Positions 35,702 to 45,271 of a stretch of DNA of 64,000 nt are shown here, one piece after another. Below the pieces are notes generated by a model. It did no database searches, was not told where the DNA came from, and saw only the letters and a program-made list of their open reading frames with translations. The stretch comes from Rhizobium leguminosarum bv. trifolii WSM1325 (lineage in GTDB: Bacteria; Pseudomonadota; Alphaproteobacteria; Rhizobiales; Rhizobiaceae), in assembly GCA_000023185.1 (NCBI GenBank), contig CP001622.1, forward strand, positions 1,178,001 through 1,242,000. Direction: 5' to 3'. Every line of letters starts with the position of its first letter. The first letter of the stretch is position 1. Made by a program: the position numbers and the translations under genes.

Positions 35702-36291
35702 TGCAGCCGAAATCCCGGGTGAAAATCGCCGGCGAGGAAACCCTGTCGAATGGGTGGACGCGGCTGAGCAGCTATCTGCTCGACTATATCGACCGCAAGG
35801 GCGCAACCCATCGGTTGAAGCGGGAAGTCTACCACCGCACGCCCGCCGCCTGCATTCTGCTTTATGATCCCAGGCGCGACCTCGTCGTTCTCGTCCGCCA
35901 ATTCCGCCTCGCCGTTCATCTCAACGGCGATCCCAGCTGGATAATCGAGGTGCCGGCCGGCCTTCTCGACGATGACCATCCCGAAACGGCGATCCGTCGC
36001 GAGGCGATGGAGGAGACCGGCTATCGCCTGCGCGAGGCGCGCTTCCTGTTCAAATCCTACACCTCACCGGGTGCCGTCACCGAAGTGGTCCACTTCTTCG
36101 CAGCCCTCGTCGACATCGCCGACCGCGTGGCCGAAGGCGGCGGCCTGGACGAGGAGCACGAGGATATCGAAGTCCTCGAGATTCCGCTCGACGAGGCGGC
36201 GACGATGATCGAAACCGGCGAGATCTTCGACGTCAAGACGATCGTGCTTCTGCAATGGGCCTTGTTGAACAGGGCAAAGCTGACAGCGTGA
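35698..36291 (+). CDS. nudK: NudK-like Nudix hydrolase (nucleotide-sugar pyrophosphatase)
   Basis: This 197-residue Nudix protein has a box GLLDDDHPETAIRREAMEETGY, in which the REAMEETG half is standard but the first glutamate position is changed, as in E. coli NudK (GLLDNDEPE). The following SYTSPGAVTEVVHFF matches the NudK SPGGVTE loop. NudK cleaves GDP-mannose and related sugar nucleotides or ADP-ribose. The gene starts in the ATGA overlap with the oxidoreductase, so the two are coupled, a pairing with no obvious metabolic explanation. Family call is good; the exact substrate is inferred. Confidence 0.78.
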   Translation: MMQPKSRVKIAGEETLSNGWTRLSSYLLDYIDRKGATHRLKREVYHRTPAACILLYDPRRDLVVLVRQFRLAVHLNGDPSWIIEVPAGLLDDDHPETAIRREAMEETGYRLREARFLFKSYTSPGAVTEVVHFFAALVDIADRVAEGGGLDEEHEDIEVLEIPLDEAATMIETGEIFDVKTIVLLQWALLNRAKLTA

Positions 36292-36360
36292 ATCTGCGGA
36301 GCGAGCGCATCGGGTCATTTCCAAAGCGCAAGTTTCCGCTTTAAGATGATACGGCGCGAA

Positions 36361-36378
36361 ATTTCATACGACTGTCAC
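36361..36378 (+). promoter_or_regulatory. Candidate Pho box upstream of phnM
   Basis: ATTTCATacgaCTGTCAC matches 11 of 14 defined positions of the PhoB consensus CTGTCATNNNNCTGTCAT, with correct 11-base spacing; a weaker third half-site CAGTTCT follows at the same spacing. It lies 58-75 bases ahead of the phnM ATG. Phosphonate genes are classic PhoB targets. Confidence 0.6.
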
Positions 36379-36435
36379 GTAGCAGTTCTATGCGCTGCGG
36401 TTTGTCAATCATCGGATGCGGTCAGGAGAAAGCCC

Positions 36436-37605
36436 ATGTGGCTCAGCAATTTCACCCTCGTTCTCCCAAACGAGGTGGTGAGTGAAGGTTCCGTGCGTGT
36501 TGAGGGTGGCGTCATCGCCGAGATCCGGCCGGAGCCGGTCGCCGGTGCTGCCATCGATGGCGGCAGGCGGCTGCTGATGCCGGGATTCGTCGATCTCCAC
36601 GGCGACATGATCGAGCGCGAGATCGCCCCGCGGCCGAACGCGACGATGCCGATCGATTTCGGCATCCACGAACTCGACAAGAAGCTTGCCGCCGCCGGTG
36701 TCACCACAGCGTTTGCCGCCGTCTCTTTTGCGACCGAAAGCGTCTACGGCCACGTCCGCTCGCTGGAGACGACATCGGCGGTGATCGAAGGCATCAACCG
36801 CCTGCGTGATGATCTGCTGATCGACCACCGCGTCCACGCCCGTTACGAGATCACCAATGTCGGCGCAGCGCCTGCACTCGAACGCCTGCTGAATGCCGAT
36901 CAGATCGACATGGTCTCGCTTACCGACCATACGCCGGGTCAGGGCCAGTACAACAACCTGCAAAGCTACATCCTTAGCATCTCCGAGCGCCGCGCCATCT
37001 CCGAGGAAATGGCGGCGGAGATCGTCGCCAAGCGCATTGCCATGCGCAACAATGCTGACATCGAGGCCAAGCTGAAGGAGATCGTCGCGCTGTCGCTGAA
37101 GCACAAGCTGTCGCTTGCCTCGCATGACGATGACAGCGTCGAAAAAGTCGCCGAGATGCACGATCTTGGCGTCACAATCAGCGAGTTTCCGGTCACCGCG
37201 CCTGCGGCCGAAGAGGCGCGCCGCCGCGGCCTCTGGACGCTGATGGGCGCGCCGAACGCGCTGCGCGGCCAGTCGATGTCGGGCAATCTCAGCGCGCTCG
37301 ATGCCGCAAGGGCCGGCCTGCTGAGCGTCATCGCCGCCGATTATCATCCAGCTGCCTTCGTGCCTGGCATTTTCAAGCTTGCCGACATGGTGGACGGCGG
37401 CCTGCCGGCAGCCGTTGCCATGGCGACCGGCAATGCGGCCCGTTCCGCCGGCCTGTCGGATCGCGGCGAGATCGCCATCGGCCAGCGCGCCGATCTGGTC
37501 GTGGTCGAGCCGGGTGATATCAATCGCATCCGCGCCACCTTCCGCGCCGGCCGCTTCGTCTACAGCGACGGCACGCTGCATCCGTTAAGGGCGCTGGCGG
37601 CTTAA
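36436..37605 (+). CDS. phnM: Alpha-D-ribose 1-methylphosphonate 5-triphosphate diphosphatase
   Basis: PhnM removes pyrophosphate from ribose methylphosphonate triphosphate in the C-P lyase pathway for phosphonate use. The 389-residue amidohydrolase has the metal motif GFVDLHGDMIEREI, HARYEITN, VSLTDHTPGQGQY, LASHDDDS and the final SVIAADYHPAAFVPG region, all typical of PhnM. ATG 36436 has AGGAGA six bases upstream. No other phn genes are adjacent, so this is an orphan copy; a full phn cluster may be elsewhere in the genome. A Pho box lies upstream. It overlaps convergent purN by four bases. Confidence 0.9.
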   Translation: MWLSNFTLVLPNEVVSEGSVRVEGGVIAEIRPEPVAGAAIDGGRRLLMPGFVDLHGDMIEREIAPRPNATMPIDFGIHELDKKLAAAGVTTAFAAVSFATESVYGHVRSLETTSAVIEGINRLRDDLLIDHRVHARYEITNVGAAPALERLLNADQIDMVSLTDHTPGQGQYNNLQSYILSISERRAISEEMAAEIVAKRIAMRNNADIEAKLKEIVALSLKHKLSLASHDDDSVEKVAEMHDLGVTISEFPVTAPAAEEARRRGLWTLMGAPNALRGQSMSGNLSALDAARAGLLSVIAADYHPAAFVPGIFKLADMVDGGLPAAVAMATGNAARSAGLSDRGEIAIGQRADLVVVEPGDINRIRATFRAGRFVYSDGTLHPLRALAA

Positions 37606-38273
37606 GCGCGGTCGCCGATCAGCGAAATAAGCTGGGTCTTGGGTGCGGCGGTCGAAGCCTCCGCGCCGACGGCCTTGCCGCCTTCCATCGTCACACGGCC
37701 TTCGGCAAAGAGCCGCAGCGCTTGCGGGTAAATCTGGTGTTCGATGGTGAGCACACGCGCGGCAAGGCTTTCGGCCGTGTCACCGGAAAAAACAGGTACG
37801 GCCGCCTGGCCGATCACCGGCCCCTCATCCATGCCTTCGGTGACGAAATGCACCGTGCAGCCGGCGATCCGCATGCCGGCGTCGATCGCCCGCTGATGCG
37901 TATGCAGGCCCGGAAATAAGGGCAGCAGGGAAGGGTGGATGTTGAGCATCCGGCCTTCATAACGCTGGATGAACGTCGCCGTCAGCAGCCGCATATAGCC
38001 TGCCAGGCAAAGAATATCGGGTTTAAGCTCGTCGAGCGCCGAAAAGATCGCCGCCTCATGCGCGTCCTTGCTGGCGTAGTCCTTGCGGGGAAAAGCGAAT
38101 GTGGCAATGCCTTCGGCGGCGGCCTTGGCAAGCCCGCCGGCATCCGCCTTGTCGGAAATCACCCCGACGATCTCGGCCGGATAGTCGGCTGCCTTTGCCG
38201 CCGCAACCAGCGCCATCATGTTGGAGCCGCTGCCTGATATGAAGACGACGGCGCGTTTGCGCGGCGAACTCAT
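37602..38273 (-). CDS. purN: Phosphoribosylglycinamide formyltransferase
   Basis: PurN transfers formyl from 10-formyl-tetrahydrofolate to GAR in de novo purine synthesis. The 223-residue protein starts [21 protein letters not shown], contains [33 protein letters not shown] with the catalytic Asn and His, and [15 protein letters not shown] with the catalytic Asp. Its ATG overlaps the purM stop by four bases, so it is coupled to purM. The 3' end overlaps phnM by four bases from the opposite strand. Confidence 0.96.
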   Translation of the reverse strand: MSSPRKRAVVFISGSGSNMMALVAAAKAADYPAEIVGVISDKADAGGLAKAAAEGIATFAFPRKDYASKDAHEAAIFSALDELKPDILCLAGYMRLLTATFIQRYEGRMLNIHPSLLPLFPGLHTHQRAIDAGMRIAGCTVHFVTEGMDEGPVIGQAAVPVFSGDTAESLAARVLTIEHQIYPQALRLFAEGRVTMEGGKAVGAEASTAAPKTQLISLIGDRA

Positions 38274-39343
38274 ATGGCAAGCGTGCCCTTGTAGACCGTG
38301 CCGGCAGCGCCTTCTTCGCGGGCGATCATGCGGCCGAGCGTGATAACTGTCTCGCCCTCGGCTTCGAGAGCCGCGGAAACCGTCGCGACATTCTCGCCGG
38401 CAACAACGGCGATCATGCCGACACCGCAGTTGAAGGTGCGCAGCATTTCCTTGGATTCGACGCCGCCCGTCTTGGCGAGCCATGAAAACACCGGCGGCAC
38501 CTTGACGGCGGCAAGATCGATCTCGGCCGCCAGATGCTTCGGCAGCACGCGCGGAATATTTTCCGGGAAGCCGCCGCCGGTGATGTGCGCCAGCGCCTTG
38601 ATGGCGCCGGTCTCGCGGATCGCCTTCAGAAGCGGCTTCACATAGATGCGTGTCGGCTCGAGCAGGGCTTCGCCGAGCTTCTTGCCCTCGGCGAACGGCG
38701 CCGGTGCATCCCAATCGAGGCCGGACAATTCGACGATCTTGCGCACCAGCGAGAAGCCGTTGGAATGAACGCCGGAGGAGGCAAGGCCGAGGATCACGTC
38801 ACCCTCGGCAATATCGCCGGATGGCAGGAGCTTGCCGCGTTCGGCCGCACCGACAGCAAAGCCGGCGAGATCGTAGTCGCCGGAGGAATACATGCCGGGC
38901 ATTTCGGCCGTCTCGCCGCCGATCAGCGCGCAGCCGGCCTCGCGGCAGCCGGCGGCAATGCCGCCGACGATGGCCGCACCCTGATCGGGGTCGAGCTTGC
39001 CGGTCGCGAAATAATCCAGGAAGAACAGCGGCTCGGCGCCCTGTACCACGAGATCGTTGACGCACATGGCGACGAGGTCGATCCCGACGGTGTCGTGATA
39101 GTCGGCATCGATCGCGATCTTCAGCTTGGTGCCGACGCCGTCATTGGCGGCGACGAGAACCGGATCGGTAAAACCTGCCGCCTTGAGATCGAAAAGCCCG
39201 CCGAAGCCGCCGATCTCGCCGTCGGCGCCGGGACGGCGGGTCGAGCGCACCGCCGGCTTGATCTTCTCGACGAGGAGGTTGCCGGCATCGATGTCGACGC
39301 CCGCATCGCTATATGTCAGGCCGTTTTTCCCAGACTGGCTCAT
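38270..39343 (-). CDS. purM: Phosphoribosylformylglycinamidine cyclo-ligase
   Basis: PurM closes the imidazole ring to form AIR, an ATP-dependent step of purine synthesis. The 357-residue protein has the expected [23 protein letters not shown] start, [49 protein letters not shown] and [16 protein letters not shown]. Length is normal. It leads the purMN pair. A strong hairpin lies about 70-105 bases upstream of its ATG, in the gap shared with the divergent AI-2E family gene. Confidence 0.97.
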   Translation of the reverse strand: MSQSGKNGLTYSDAGVDIDAGNLLVEKIKPAVRSTRRPGADGEIGGFGGLFDLKAAGFTDPVLVAANDGVGTKLKIAIDADYHDTVGIDLVAMCVNDLVVQGAEPLFFLDYFATGKLDPDQGAAIVGGIAAGCREAGCALIGGETAEMPGMYSSGDYDLAGFAVGAAERGKLLPSGDIAEGDVILGLASSGVHSNGFSLVRKIVELSGLDWDAPAPFAEGKKLGEALLEPTRIYVKPLLKAIRETGAIKALAHITGGGFPENIPRVLPKHLAAEIDLAAVKVPPVFSWLAKTGGVESKEMLRTFNCGVGMIAVVAGENVATVSAALEAEGETVITLGRMIAREEGAAGTVYKGTLAI

Positions 39344-39411
39344 GCTGGTCTCCGATGGCTATTTCAGGCGGCAAACGTGCCGCGTCATCTGCCGGTCGCA
39401 ATTGCATGACA

Positions 39412-39447
39412 GGGGCTTTTATGCAAGCGCTGCATGGCAAAAGCCCC
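39412..39447. promoter_or_regulatory. Long hairpin in the purM / AI-2E divergent region
   Basis: GGGGCTTTT and AAAAGCCCC (nine pairs) enclose ATGCA/TGCAT (five pairs) with a GGC bulge and a five-base loop. It is 69 bases upstream of the purM start and about 140 upstream of the other gene. It could be a purM leader structure, an operator or a relic terminator. No known riboswitch pattern was seen. Confidence 0.5.
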
Positions 39448-39589
39448 CAATTTCCCGCGTCTTCTTCCGGCCTTTCCGGGATTTGGCGCGACAGGGTTGA
39501 CCATCTTTGCGCCTGCATCCTATGTGCTGAATGGCCGCTTCGGATCGCATGCGGCGTTCGGCGGCGGCGAGCGATCAGCGGGGAAGGCA

Positions 39590-40714
39590 ATGCCACAGCA
39601 AGTCAGTGGGAACATTCTCAAGCGTCAGATCTTCTTCTGGCTGGCGGCGCTCGTCTTTTTCATCGCCTTCCTTTATGTCTTCAGCTCGATCCTGTTGCCC
39701 TTCATCGCCGGCATGGCGATCGCCTATTTCCTCGATCCGGTGGCCGACCGGCTGGAGCGGCTGGGTCTGAGCCGCATGATGGCGACCATCGGCATTCTCG
39801 TTGCCTTCGTCATCGTCTTCGCGCTGGCGCTGATGATCCTCATTCCGGTGCTGATCAGCCAGTTCAACGATTTCGCTCAACGTCTGCCGGGTTATATCAG
39901 CCAATTGCAGCAGTTCATCACGCAGGCGCAGAATTCGCTGCTGCCGGACTGGGTCGAGAACCAGATGGGCGCGATCAAGGACAATCTCTCCGGCATCCTG
40001 TCGGAGGGCATGGGCTTCCTCACCGGGCTCTTTGCGCAGATCTGGAATTCCGGCAAGGCGATCGTCGACGTCATATCGCTGCTTGTGGTCACCCCCGTCG
40101 TCGCCTTCTACATCCTGCTCGATTGGGACCGTATGGTCGCCAAGGTCGATCAGTGGATCCCGCGCGATTATGTCAGCGATGTTCGCCAGATCGCCAAGGA
40201 GATTGACCAGGCAATCGCCGGTTTCATTCGCGGCCAGGGCTCGCTCTGCCTCATCCTCGGCATCTATTATGCCGTCGGCCTTTCTCTCGTCGGGCTGAAT
40301 TTCGGCCTGCTGATCGGCCTCTTCGCCGGCATGATCAGTTTCATTCCCTATGTCGGCTCGATGGTTGGCCTCGTGCTCGCCATCGGCGTGGCGCTTGTGC
40401 AGTTCTGGCCCGATTATCCGTGGATCGGGCTGGTGCTCGTCGTCTTCTTCAGCGGTCAGTTCCTCGAGGGCAACATTCTGCAGCCGAAGCTCGTCGGCTC
40501 CAGCGTCGGCCTGCATCCGGTCTGGCTGATGTTTGCGCTGTTTGCCTTCGGCGCGCTCTTCGGTTTCGTCGGGCTTCTGGTTGCGGTGCCGGCGGCTGCG
40601 GCCGTCGGCGTCCTTGTTCGTTTCGCGCTTTCGCGCTACCTTCAGAGCGATCTTTATTTTGGCGGGTCGCCCAGTGGCCGCGCCCGGAAGACGAAATCAG
40701 TTCCCAATGAATGA
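39590..40714 (+). CDS. AI-2E family (PerM/YdiK-like) membrane protein
   Basis: The 374-residue inner-membrane protein has about eight predicted helices, starting IFFWLAALVFFIAFLYVFSSILLPFIAG, with the family features DPVADRLERLG, FAQRLPGYI and the conserved GLFAGMISFIPYVGSMVG region. Members range from autoinducer exporters to Na+/H+ antiporters and many of unknown role, so no transport substrate is assigned. ATG 39590 has GGGGAAGG just upstream; a longer in-frame start at 39434 adds 52 poorly conserved residues. Its stop overlaps the hdaA start by eight bases, so the two are linked in many rhizobia. Confidence 0.88.
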   Translation: MPQQVSGNILKRQIFFWLAALVFFIAFLYVFSSILLPFIAGMAIAYFLDPVADRLERLGLSRMMATIGILVAFVIVFALALMILIPVLISQFNDFAQRLPGYISQLQQFITQAQNSLLPDWVENQMGAIKDNLSGILSEGMGFLTGLFAQIWNSGKAIVDVISLLVVTPVVAFYILLDWDRMVAKVDQWIPRDYVSDVRQIAKEIDQAIAGFIRGQGSLCLILGIYYAVGLSLVGLNFGLLIGLFAGMISFIPYVGSMVGLVLAIGVALVQFWPDYPWIGLVLVVFFSGQFLEGNILQPKLVGSSVGLHPVWLMFALFAFGALFGFVGLLVAVPAAAAVGVLVRFALSRYLQSDLYFGGSPSGRARKTKSVPNE

Positions 40715-41420
40715 CGTGAAGAACGCTGATCCGAAGCGCAAGGCCGGAGAGCAGCTGCCGCTGGTCTTTTCGCACGATGCCGCAAGCGGGCGCGACGACC
40801 TGCTGATTTCGGAGCGTCTTGCCGCCGCCGTTTCGATCGTCGATGCCTGGCCGGCATGGCCGTCGCCGGTCGTCGTGCTCGCCGGCCCCGTCGGCTCCGG
40901 AAAATCGCATCTCGCCCGCATCTGGCGGGAATTGAGCGGCGCCGTCGACATCCATCCCGAGCTTGGCTCCGACGCCGCAATTGCTGCCGCCGCCGGCCCG
41001 GTGCTGTTCGAGGATGCCGACCGCCTCGGCTTCGACGACAACGCGCTCTTCCACGTCATCAACAGCGTCCGCGAAAACGGCACCAGCCTGTTGATGACCA
41101 GCCGCCTCTGGCCGATGTCGTGGCCGGTTTTGCTGCCCGATCTGCGCTCGCGCCTGAAAGCGGCAACCGTCGTCGAGATCGGCGAACCCGATGAGGCGCT
41201 GTTGTCGCAGGTGATCGTCAAGCTCTTTGCCGACCGGCAGCTTTATATAGATGACAAACTCGTGCTCTATATCGTTGTCAGGATGGAGCGGTCGCTGAAC
41301 GCGGCCCAGACGATCGTCGAAAGGCTTGACCGGCTGGCCCTGTCGCGGGGCACGAAAATCACCCGGTCTCTTGCTGCCGAAGTATTGAATGAATTGGGAA
41401 ATTCGGAACCGGCCGATTGA
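40707..41420 (+). CDS. hdaA: DnaA regulatory inactivator HdaA
   Basis: HdaA is a DnaA-like AAA+ protein that, with the sliding clamp, stimulates DnaA-ATP hydrolysis and limits re-initiation of replication. The 237-residue protein has an N-terminal clamp-binding motif QLPLVF, a P-loop GPVGSGKSH, the Walker B-type VLFEDADRL and a sensor/lid region ending TRSLAAEVLNEL. It lacks the DNA-binding domain IV of DnaA, as expected. It follows the AI-2E gene with an eight-base overlap. Length and context match HdaA of Caulobacter and rhizobia. Confidence 0.9.
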   Translation: MNDVKNADPKRKAGEQLPLVFSHDAASGRDDLLISERLAAAVSIVDAWPAWPSPVVVLAGPVGSGKSHLARIWRELSGAVDIHPELGSDAAIAAAAGPVLFEDADRLGFDDNALFHVINSVRENGTSLLMTSRLWPMSWPVLLPDLRSRLKAATVVEIGEPDEALLSQVIVKLFADRQLYIDDKLVLYIVVRMERSLNAAQTIVERLDRLALSRGTKITRSLAAEVLNELGNSEPAD

Positions 41421-41452
41421 CTGTCACAGTTCCGTCGTCAAACTGATATAAT
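41421..41452 (+). promoter_or_regulatory. Candidate Pho box and -10 for ppk
   Basis: CTGTCACagttCCGTCGT (41421-41438) matches 11 of 14 defined positions of the PhoB consensus, and a third half-site CTGATAT follows at the same 11-base spacing. A perfect TATAAT lies at 41447-41452, eight bases after the box, the geometry of PhoB-activated promoters. The ppk ATG is at 41486. Confidence 0.72.
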
Positions 41453-41485
41453 TGCCTTTGCGGTTGATAACGGGGTAAGCGGACC

Positions 41486-43690
41486 ATGGATAGTGCAGTC
41501 GCAGAACAGCAGGAACTTACTCCTGAGATCAACGACAACGTCCCGCCGCTGGAAGAGCTGCTCAAGAGCCCCGAACGCTTCATCAACCGGGAGTTCTCCT
41601 GGCTGCAGTTCAACCGCCGTGTTCTGGAAGAGACTTTGAATACCGAGCATCCGCTGCTCGAGCGCGTCCGCTTCCTGTCGATCTCCGCCGCCAACCTCGA
41701 TGAATTCTTCATGGTGCGTGTCGCTGGCCTCGAGGGTCAGGTGCGCCAGAACATCGTCATCCGCAGCCCCGACGGCAAGACGCCGGCCGAGCAGCTCGAC
41801 TCGATCCTGCAGGAGATCGACCATCTGCAGATGGAGCAGCAGGCCTCGCTCGCCGTCCTGCAGCAATATCTCGCCAAAGAAGACATCCTGATCGTGCGTC
41901 CCGGCGCCTTGAGCGATGCCGACCGCCAATGGCTGGCCGCCGAATTCGAACAGGCGATCTTCCCTGTTTTAACGCCGCTATCGATCGATCCCGCCCATCC
42001 GTTCCCGTTCATTCCGAACCTCGGCTTCTCGATCGGTCTGCAGCTGGTCAGCAAGAATGGCCGCGAGCCGATGACGGCGCTGCTGCGCCTGCCGGTGGCA
42101 CTCGACCGCTTCGTCCGCCTGCCGGATGATGGAAACACCATCCGCTACATCACGCTCGAAGATGTCGCCAACATCTTCATCCACCGGCTCTACCCGGGTT
42201 ACGAGGTGCAGGGCTCCGGTACGTTCCGCGTCATCCGCGACAGCGATATCGAAGTCGAGGAAGAGGCCGAGGATCTCGTCCGCTTCTTCGAAACGGCGCT
42301 GAAGCGGCGCCGTCGCGGCAAGGTCATCCGCATCGAGACCGACTCGGAAATGCCGGCGTCGCTGCGTCAGTTCGTCGTTCAGGCGCTCAATATCCCTGAT
42401 AATCGCGTCGCCGTTTTGCCGGGCCTTCTGGCATTGAACACCCTGTCCGAGATCACCAAGGCGCCGCGCGAGGATCTCAGGTATGCGCCCTACAATGCGC
42501 GATTTCCCGAGCGTGTTCGCGAGCATGCCGGCGACTGCTTCGCCGCCATTCGCGAAAAGGACATGGTCGTCCACCACCCCTACGAATCTTTCGACGTGGT
42601 GGTCCAGTTTCTGCTCCAGGCTGCGCGCGATCCTGATGTCCTGGCGATAAAGCAGACGCTTTATCGCACCTCCAACGACAGCCCGATTGTCCGCGCGCTG
42701 ATCGACGCCGCCGAAGCCGGCAAGTCGGTGACGGCGCTGGTCGAGCTCAAGGCTCGCTTCGACGAAGAGGCGAATATCCGCTGGGCGCGCGATCTCGAGC
42801 GCGCCGGCGTGCAGGTCGTCTTCGGCTTCATCGAGCTCAAGACCCACGCCAAGATGTCGATGGTCGTCCGGCGCGAGGAAGGCAAGCTGCGAACCTATTG
42901 CCACCTCGGAACGGGCAACTACCACCCGATCACCGCGAAGATCTATACAGACCTCTCCTATTTCACTTGCAATCCGGTGATCGCCCACGACATGGCGAAT
43001 ATCTTCAACTTCATCACCGGCTACGGCGAGCCCGAACAGGGCATGCAGCTCGCCATCTCGCCCTATACGATGCGCCCGCGCATCCTGCGCCACATCGAGG
43101 AAGAGATCCAGCACGCCAGGAACGGTGCGCCTGCCGCGATCTGGATGAAGATGAACGCGCTTGTCGACCCCGACATCATCGATGCGCTCTATCGCGCCAG
43201 CCATGCCGGCGTCGAGATCGATCTCGTCGTGCGCGGCATCTGCTGCCTGCGCCCGCAGGTGCCCGGCCTTTCGGAAAAGATCCGCGTCAAGTCGATCGTC
43301 GGCCGCTTCCTCGAACACAGCCGCATCTTCTGCTTCGGCAATGGTCACGGCCTGCCATCCGACAAGGCGCTGGTTTACATCGGTTCGGCCGACATGATGC
43401 CGAGAAACCTCGATCGCCGCGTCGAAACCATGGTTCCGCTGACGAATCCGACCGTTCACGAGCAGGTCTTGTCACAGATTATGCTCGGCAACGTGATTGA
43501 CAATCAACAAAGCTACGAGATATTGCCCGACGGTACGTCGCGACGCATGGAAGTGCGCAGGGGCGAAGAACCGTTCAATGCGCAGCAGTATTTCATGACC
43601 AATCCGAGCCTGTCGGGCCGTGGTGAAGCTCTGAAGTCCAGTGCGCCGAAGCTGATCGCCGGCCTGCTCGAAGGCCGCAACAACAAGTAA
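41486..43690 (+). CDS. ppk1: Polyphosphate kinase 1
   Basis: Ppk1 reversibly builds polyphosphate from ATP, storing phosphate. The 734-residue protein has the four-domain layout: [21 protein letters not shown] (N domain), VPPL and [10 protein letters not shown] (head), and two phospholipase-D-like domains. The autophosphorylated histidine lies in [63 protein letters not shown] ends the catalytic part. Length fits alphaproteobacterial members. ppx starts 12 bases downstream, so the two form an operon, behind a candidate Pho box. Confidence 0.96.
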   Translation: MDSAVAEQQELTPEINDNVPPLEELLKSPERFINREFSWLQFNRRVLEETLNTEHPLLERVRFLSISAANLDEFFMVRVAGLEGQVRQNIVIRSPDGKTPAEQLDSILQEIDHLQMEQQASLAVLQQYLAKEDILIVRPGALSDADRQWLAAEFEQAIFPVLTPLSIDPAHPFPFIPNLGFSIGLQLVSKNGREPMTALLRLPVALDRFVRLPDDGNTIRYITLEDVANIFIHRLYPGYEVQGSGTFRVIRDSDIEVEEEAEDLVRFFETALKRRRRGKVIRIETDSEMPASLRQFVVQALNIPDNRVAVLPGLLALNTLSEITKAPREDLRYAPYNARFPERVREHAGDCFAAIREKDMVVHHPYESFDVVVQFLLQAARDPDVLAIKQTLYRTSNDSPIVRALIDAAEAGKSVTALVELKARFDEEANIRWARDLERAGVQVVFGFIELKTHAKMSMVVRREEGKLRTYCHLGTGNYHPITAKIYTDLSYFTCNPVIAHDMANIFNFITGYGEPEQGMQLAISPYTMRPRILRHIEEEIQHARNGAPAAIWMKMNALVDPDIIDALYRASHAGVEIDLVVRGICCLRPQVPGLSEKIRVKSIVGRFLEHSRIFCFGNGHGLPSDKALVYIGSADMMPRNLDRRVETMVPLTNPTVHEQVLSQIMLGNVIDNQQSYEILPDGTSRRMEVRRGEEPFNAQQYFMTNPSLSGRGEALKSSAPKLIAGLLEGRNNK

Positions 43691-43702
43691 AACTGGACCT
43701 AA

Positions 43703-45223
43703 ATGGTTGAATCTGAAGCCCAGGGGCGCCTTCCGGGGATCGCCCCGGTCTCCGTCGTCGATATTGGATCGAATTCTATTCGTCTTGTCGTCTACGAAGG
43801 CATGTCCCGTTCGCCAACCGTCCTCTTCAACGAAAAGGTCCTCTGCGGCCTCGGCAAGGGCGTCGCCCTTACCGGCAAGATGGATGAAGACAGCGTCGCG
43901 CGGGCTTTGGCGGCGCTGCACCGTTTCAAGGCTTTGTCCGATCAGGCGCGCGCTGCCACCATGTATGTGCTGGCAACGGCGGCCGCGCGCGAGGCGAGCA
44001 ACGGTCCTGATTTCATCCACCAGGCGGAAACCATCCTTAACCGCAAGGTTCGCGTGCTCTCCGGCGAGGAGGAGGCGAAATTCGCTTCGCTCGGCATCAT
44101 CAGCGGTTTTTACAATCCTGACGGCATTGCCGGCGATCTCGGCGGCGGCTCGCTGGAGCTGATCGATATCAAGGGCAAGGAGTTCGGCAAGGGCATCACG
44201 CTGCCGCTCGGCGGCCTGCGCCTATCGGAATATGCCGGCGGTTCGCTCTCCAAAGCCCAGAGCTTTGCCCGAAAGCAGCTGAAGACGGCAAAGCTGCTGT
44301 CGAAAGGCGAGGGCCGAACCTTCTACGCTGTCGGCGGTACCTGGCGAAACATCGCCAAGCTGCACATGGAAATCACTCATTATCCGCTGCACATGATGCA
44401 GGGGTATGAGGTGTCGTTCGAAGGAATGATGCAGTTCCTCGACCAGGTGGTGACTGCGCGCGACTCCAGGGAGCCGGCGCTGCAGGCCGTTTCCAAGCAC
44501 CGCCGTTCGCTGCTGCCTTTCGGCGCCGTCGCCATGAAGGAAGTGCTGAGCGCGATGAAGCCGTCGTTGATTTCCTTCTCGGCGCAGGGTGTGCGCGAGG
44601 GATATCTTTATTCGCTGCTGTCGGAGGCCGAGCGCCGCGCCGATCCGCTGCTTGCCGCCGCCGGAGAACTGGCGATCCTGCGTGCCCGTTCGCCGGAGCA
44701 TGCCCGCGAGCTGGCGGAATGGACCGGCCGCATGATGCCCCTCTTCGGCATCCAGGAAACCGAAGAGGAAAGCCGCTACCGCCAGGCCGCCTGTCTGCTT
44801 GCCGATATCAGCTGGCGCGCCCATCCTGACTATCGCGGCCTGCAGGCGCTGAACGTCATCGCCCACTCTTCCTTCGTCGGCATCAGTCATCCCGGCCGCG
44901 CCTTCATCGCGCTTTCCAACTATTACCGTTTCGAAGGCCTGCATGACGACGGCGCCACCGGTCAGCTGGCGCAGATCGCCACGCCGCAGCTCATCGAGCG
45001 CGCCAAGCTGCTCGGCGGCATGCTGCGCGTCGTCTACCTCTTCTCGGCCTCGATGCCCGGCATCGTCAAGAACCTGACCTTCCGCAAATCCTCGAGCCCG
45101 GACCTCGACCTCGAATTCGTCGTGCCTCCCGAATATCGCGACTTTGCAGGCGAACGCCTGGACGGCCGCCTGCAGCAGCTGTCGAAGCTAACGAACAAGC
45201 GGTTGGCGTTTCGGTTCGAGTAG
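43703..45223 (+). CDS. ppx: Exopolyphosphatase (Ppx/GppA family)
   Basis: Ppx degrades polyphosphate from the end, and GppA-type members cleave pppGpp. The 506-residue protein has an ASKHA-fold start VSVVDIGSNSIRLVVYEG, the GDLGGGSLELIDI phosphate loop, and a C-terminal helical HD-like domain (VIAHSSFVGISHPGRAFIALSNYYRF). It follows ppk1 by 12 bases and so balances polyphosphate turnover in the same transcript. The family is firm; ability to cleave pppGpp is possible but not seen. An inverted-repeat element starts 18 bases after the stop. Confidence 0.93.
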   Translation: MVESEAQGRLPGIAPVSVVDIGSNSIRLVVYEGMSRSPTVLFNEKVLCGLGKGVALTGKMDEDSVARALAALHRFKALSDQARAATMYVLATAAAREASNGPDFIHQAETILNRKVRVLSGEEEAKFASLGIISGFYNPDGIAGDLGGGSLELIDIKGKEFGKGITLPLGGLRLSEYAGGSLSKAQSFARKQLKTAKLLSKGEGRTFYAVGGTWRNIAKLHMEITHYPLHMMQGYEVSFEGMMQFLDQVVTARDSREPALQAVSKHRRSLLPFGAVAMKEVLSAMKPSLISFSAQGVREGYLYSLLSEAERRADPLLAAAGELAILRARSPEHARELAEWTGRMMPLFGIQETEEESRYRQAACLLADISWRAHPDYRGLQALNVIAHSSFVGISHPGRAFIALSNYYRFEGLHDDGATGQLAQIATPQLIERAKLLGGMLRVVYLFSASMPGIVKNLTFRKSSSPDLDLEFVVPPEYRDFAGERLDGRLQQLSKLTNKRLAFRFE

Positions 45224-45271
45224 GTCTGATTTGCGGCCGTTGTGCCGTGTGTGCCCCCCCCCTCTGGCCTG

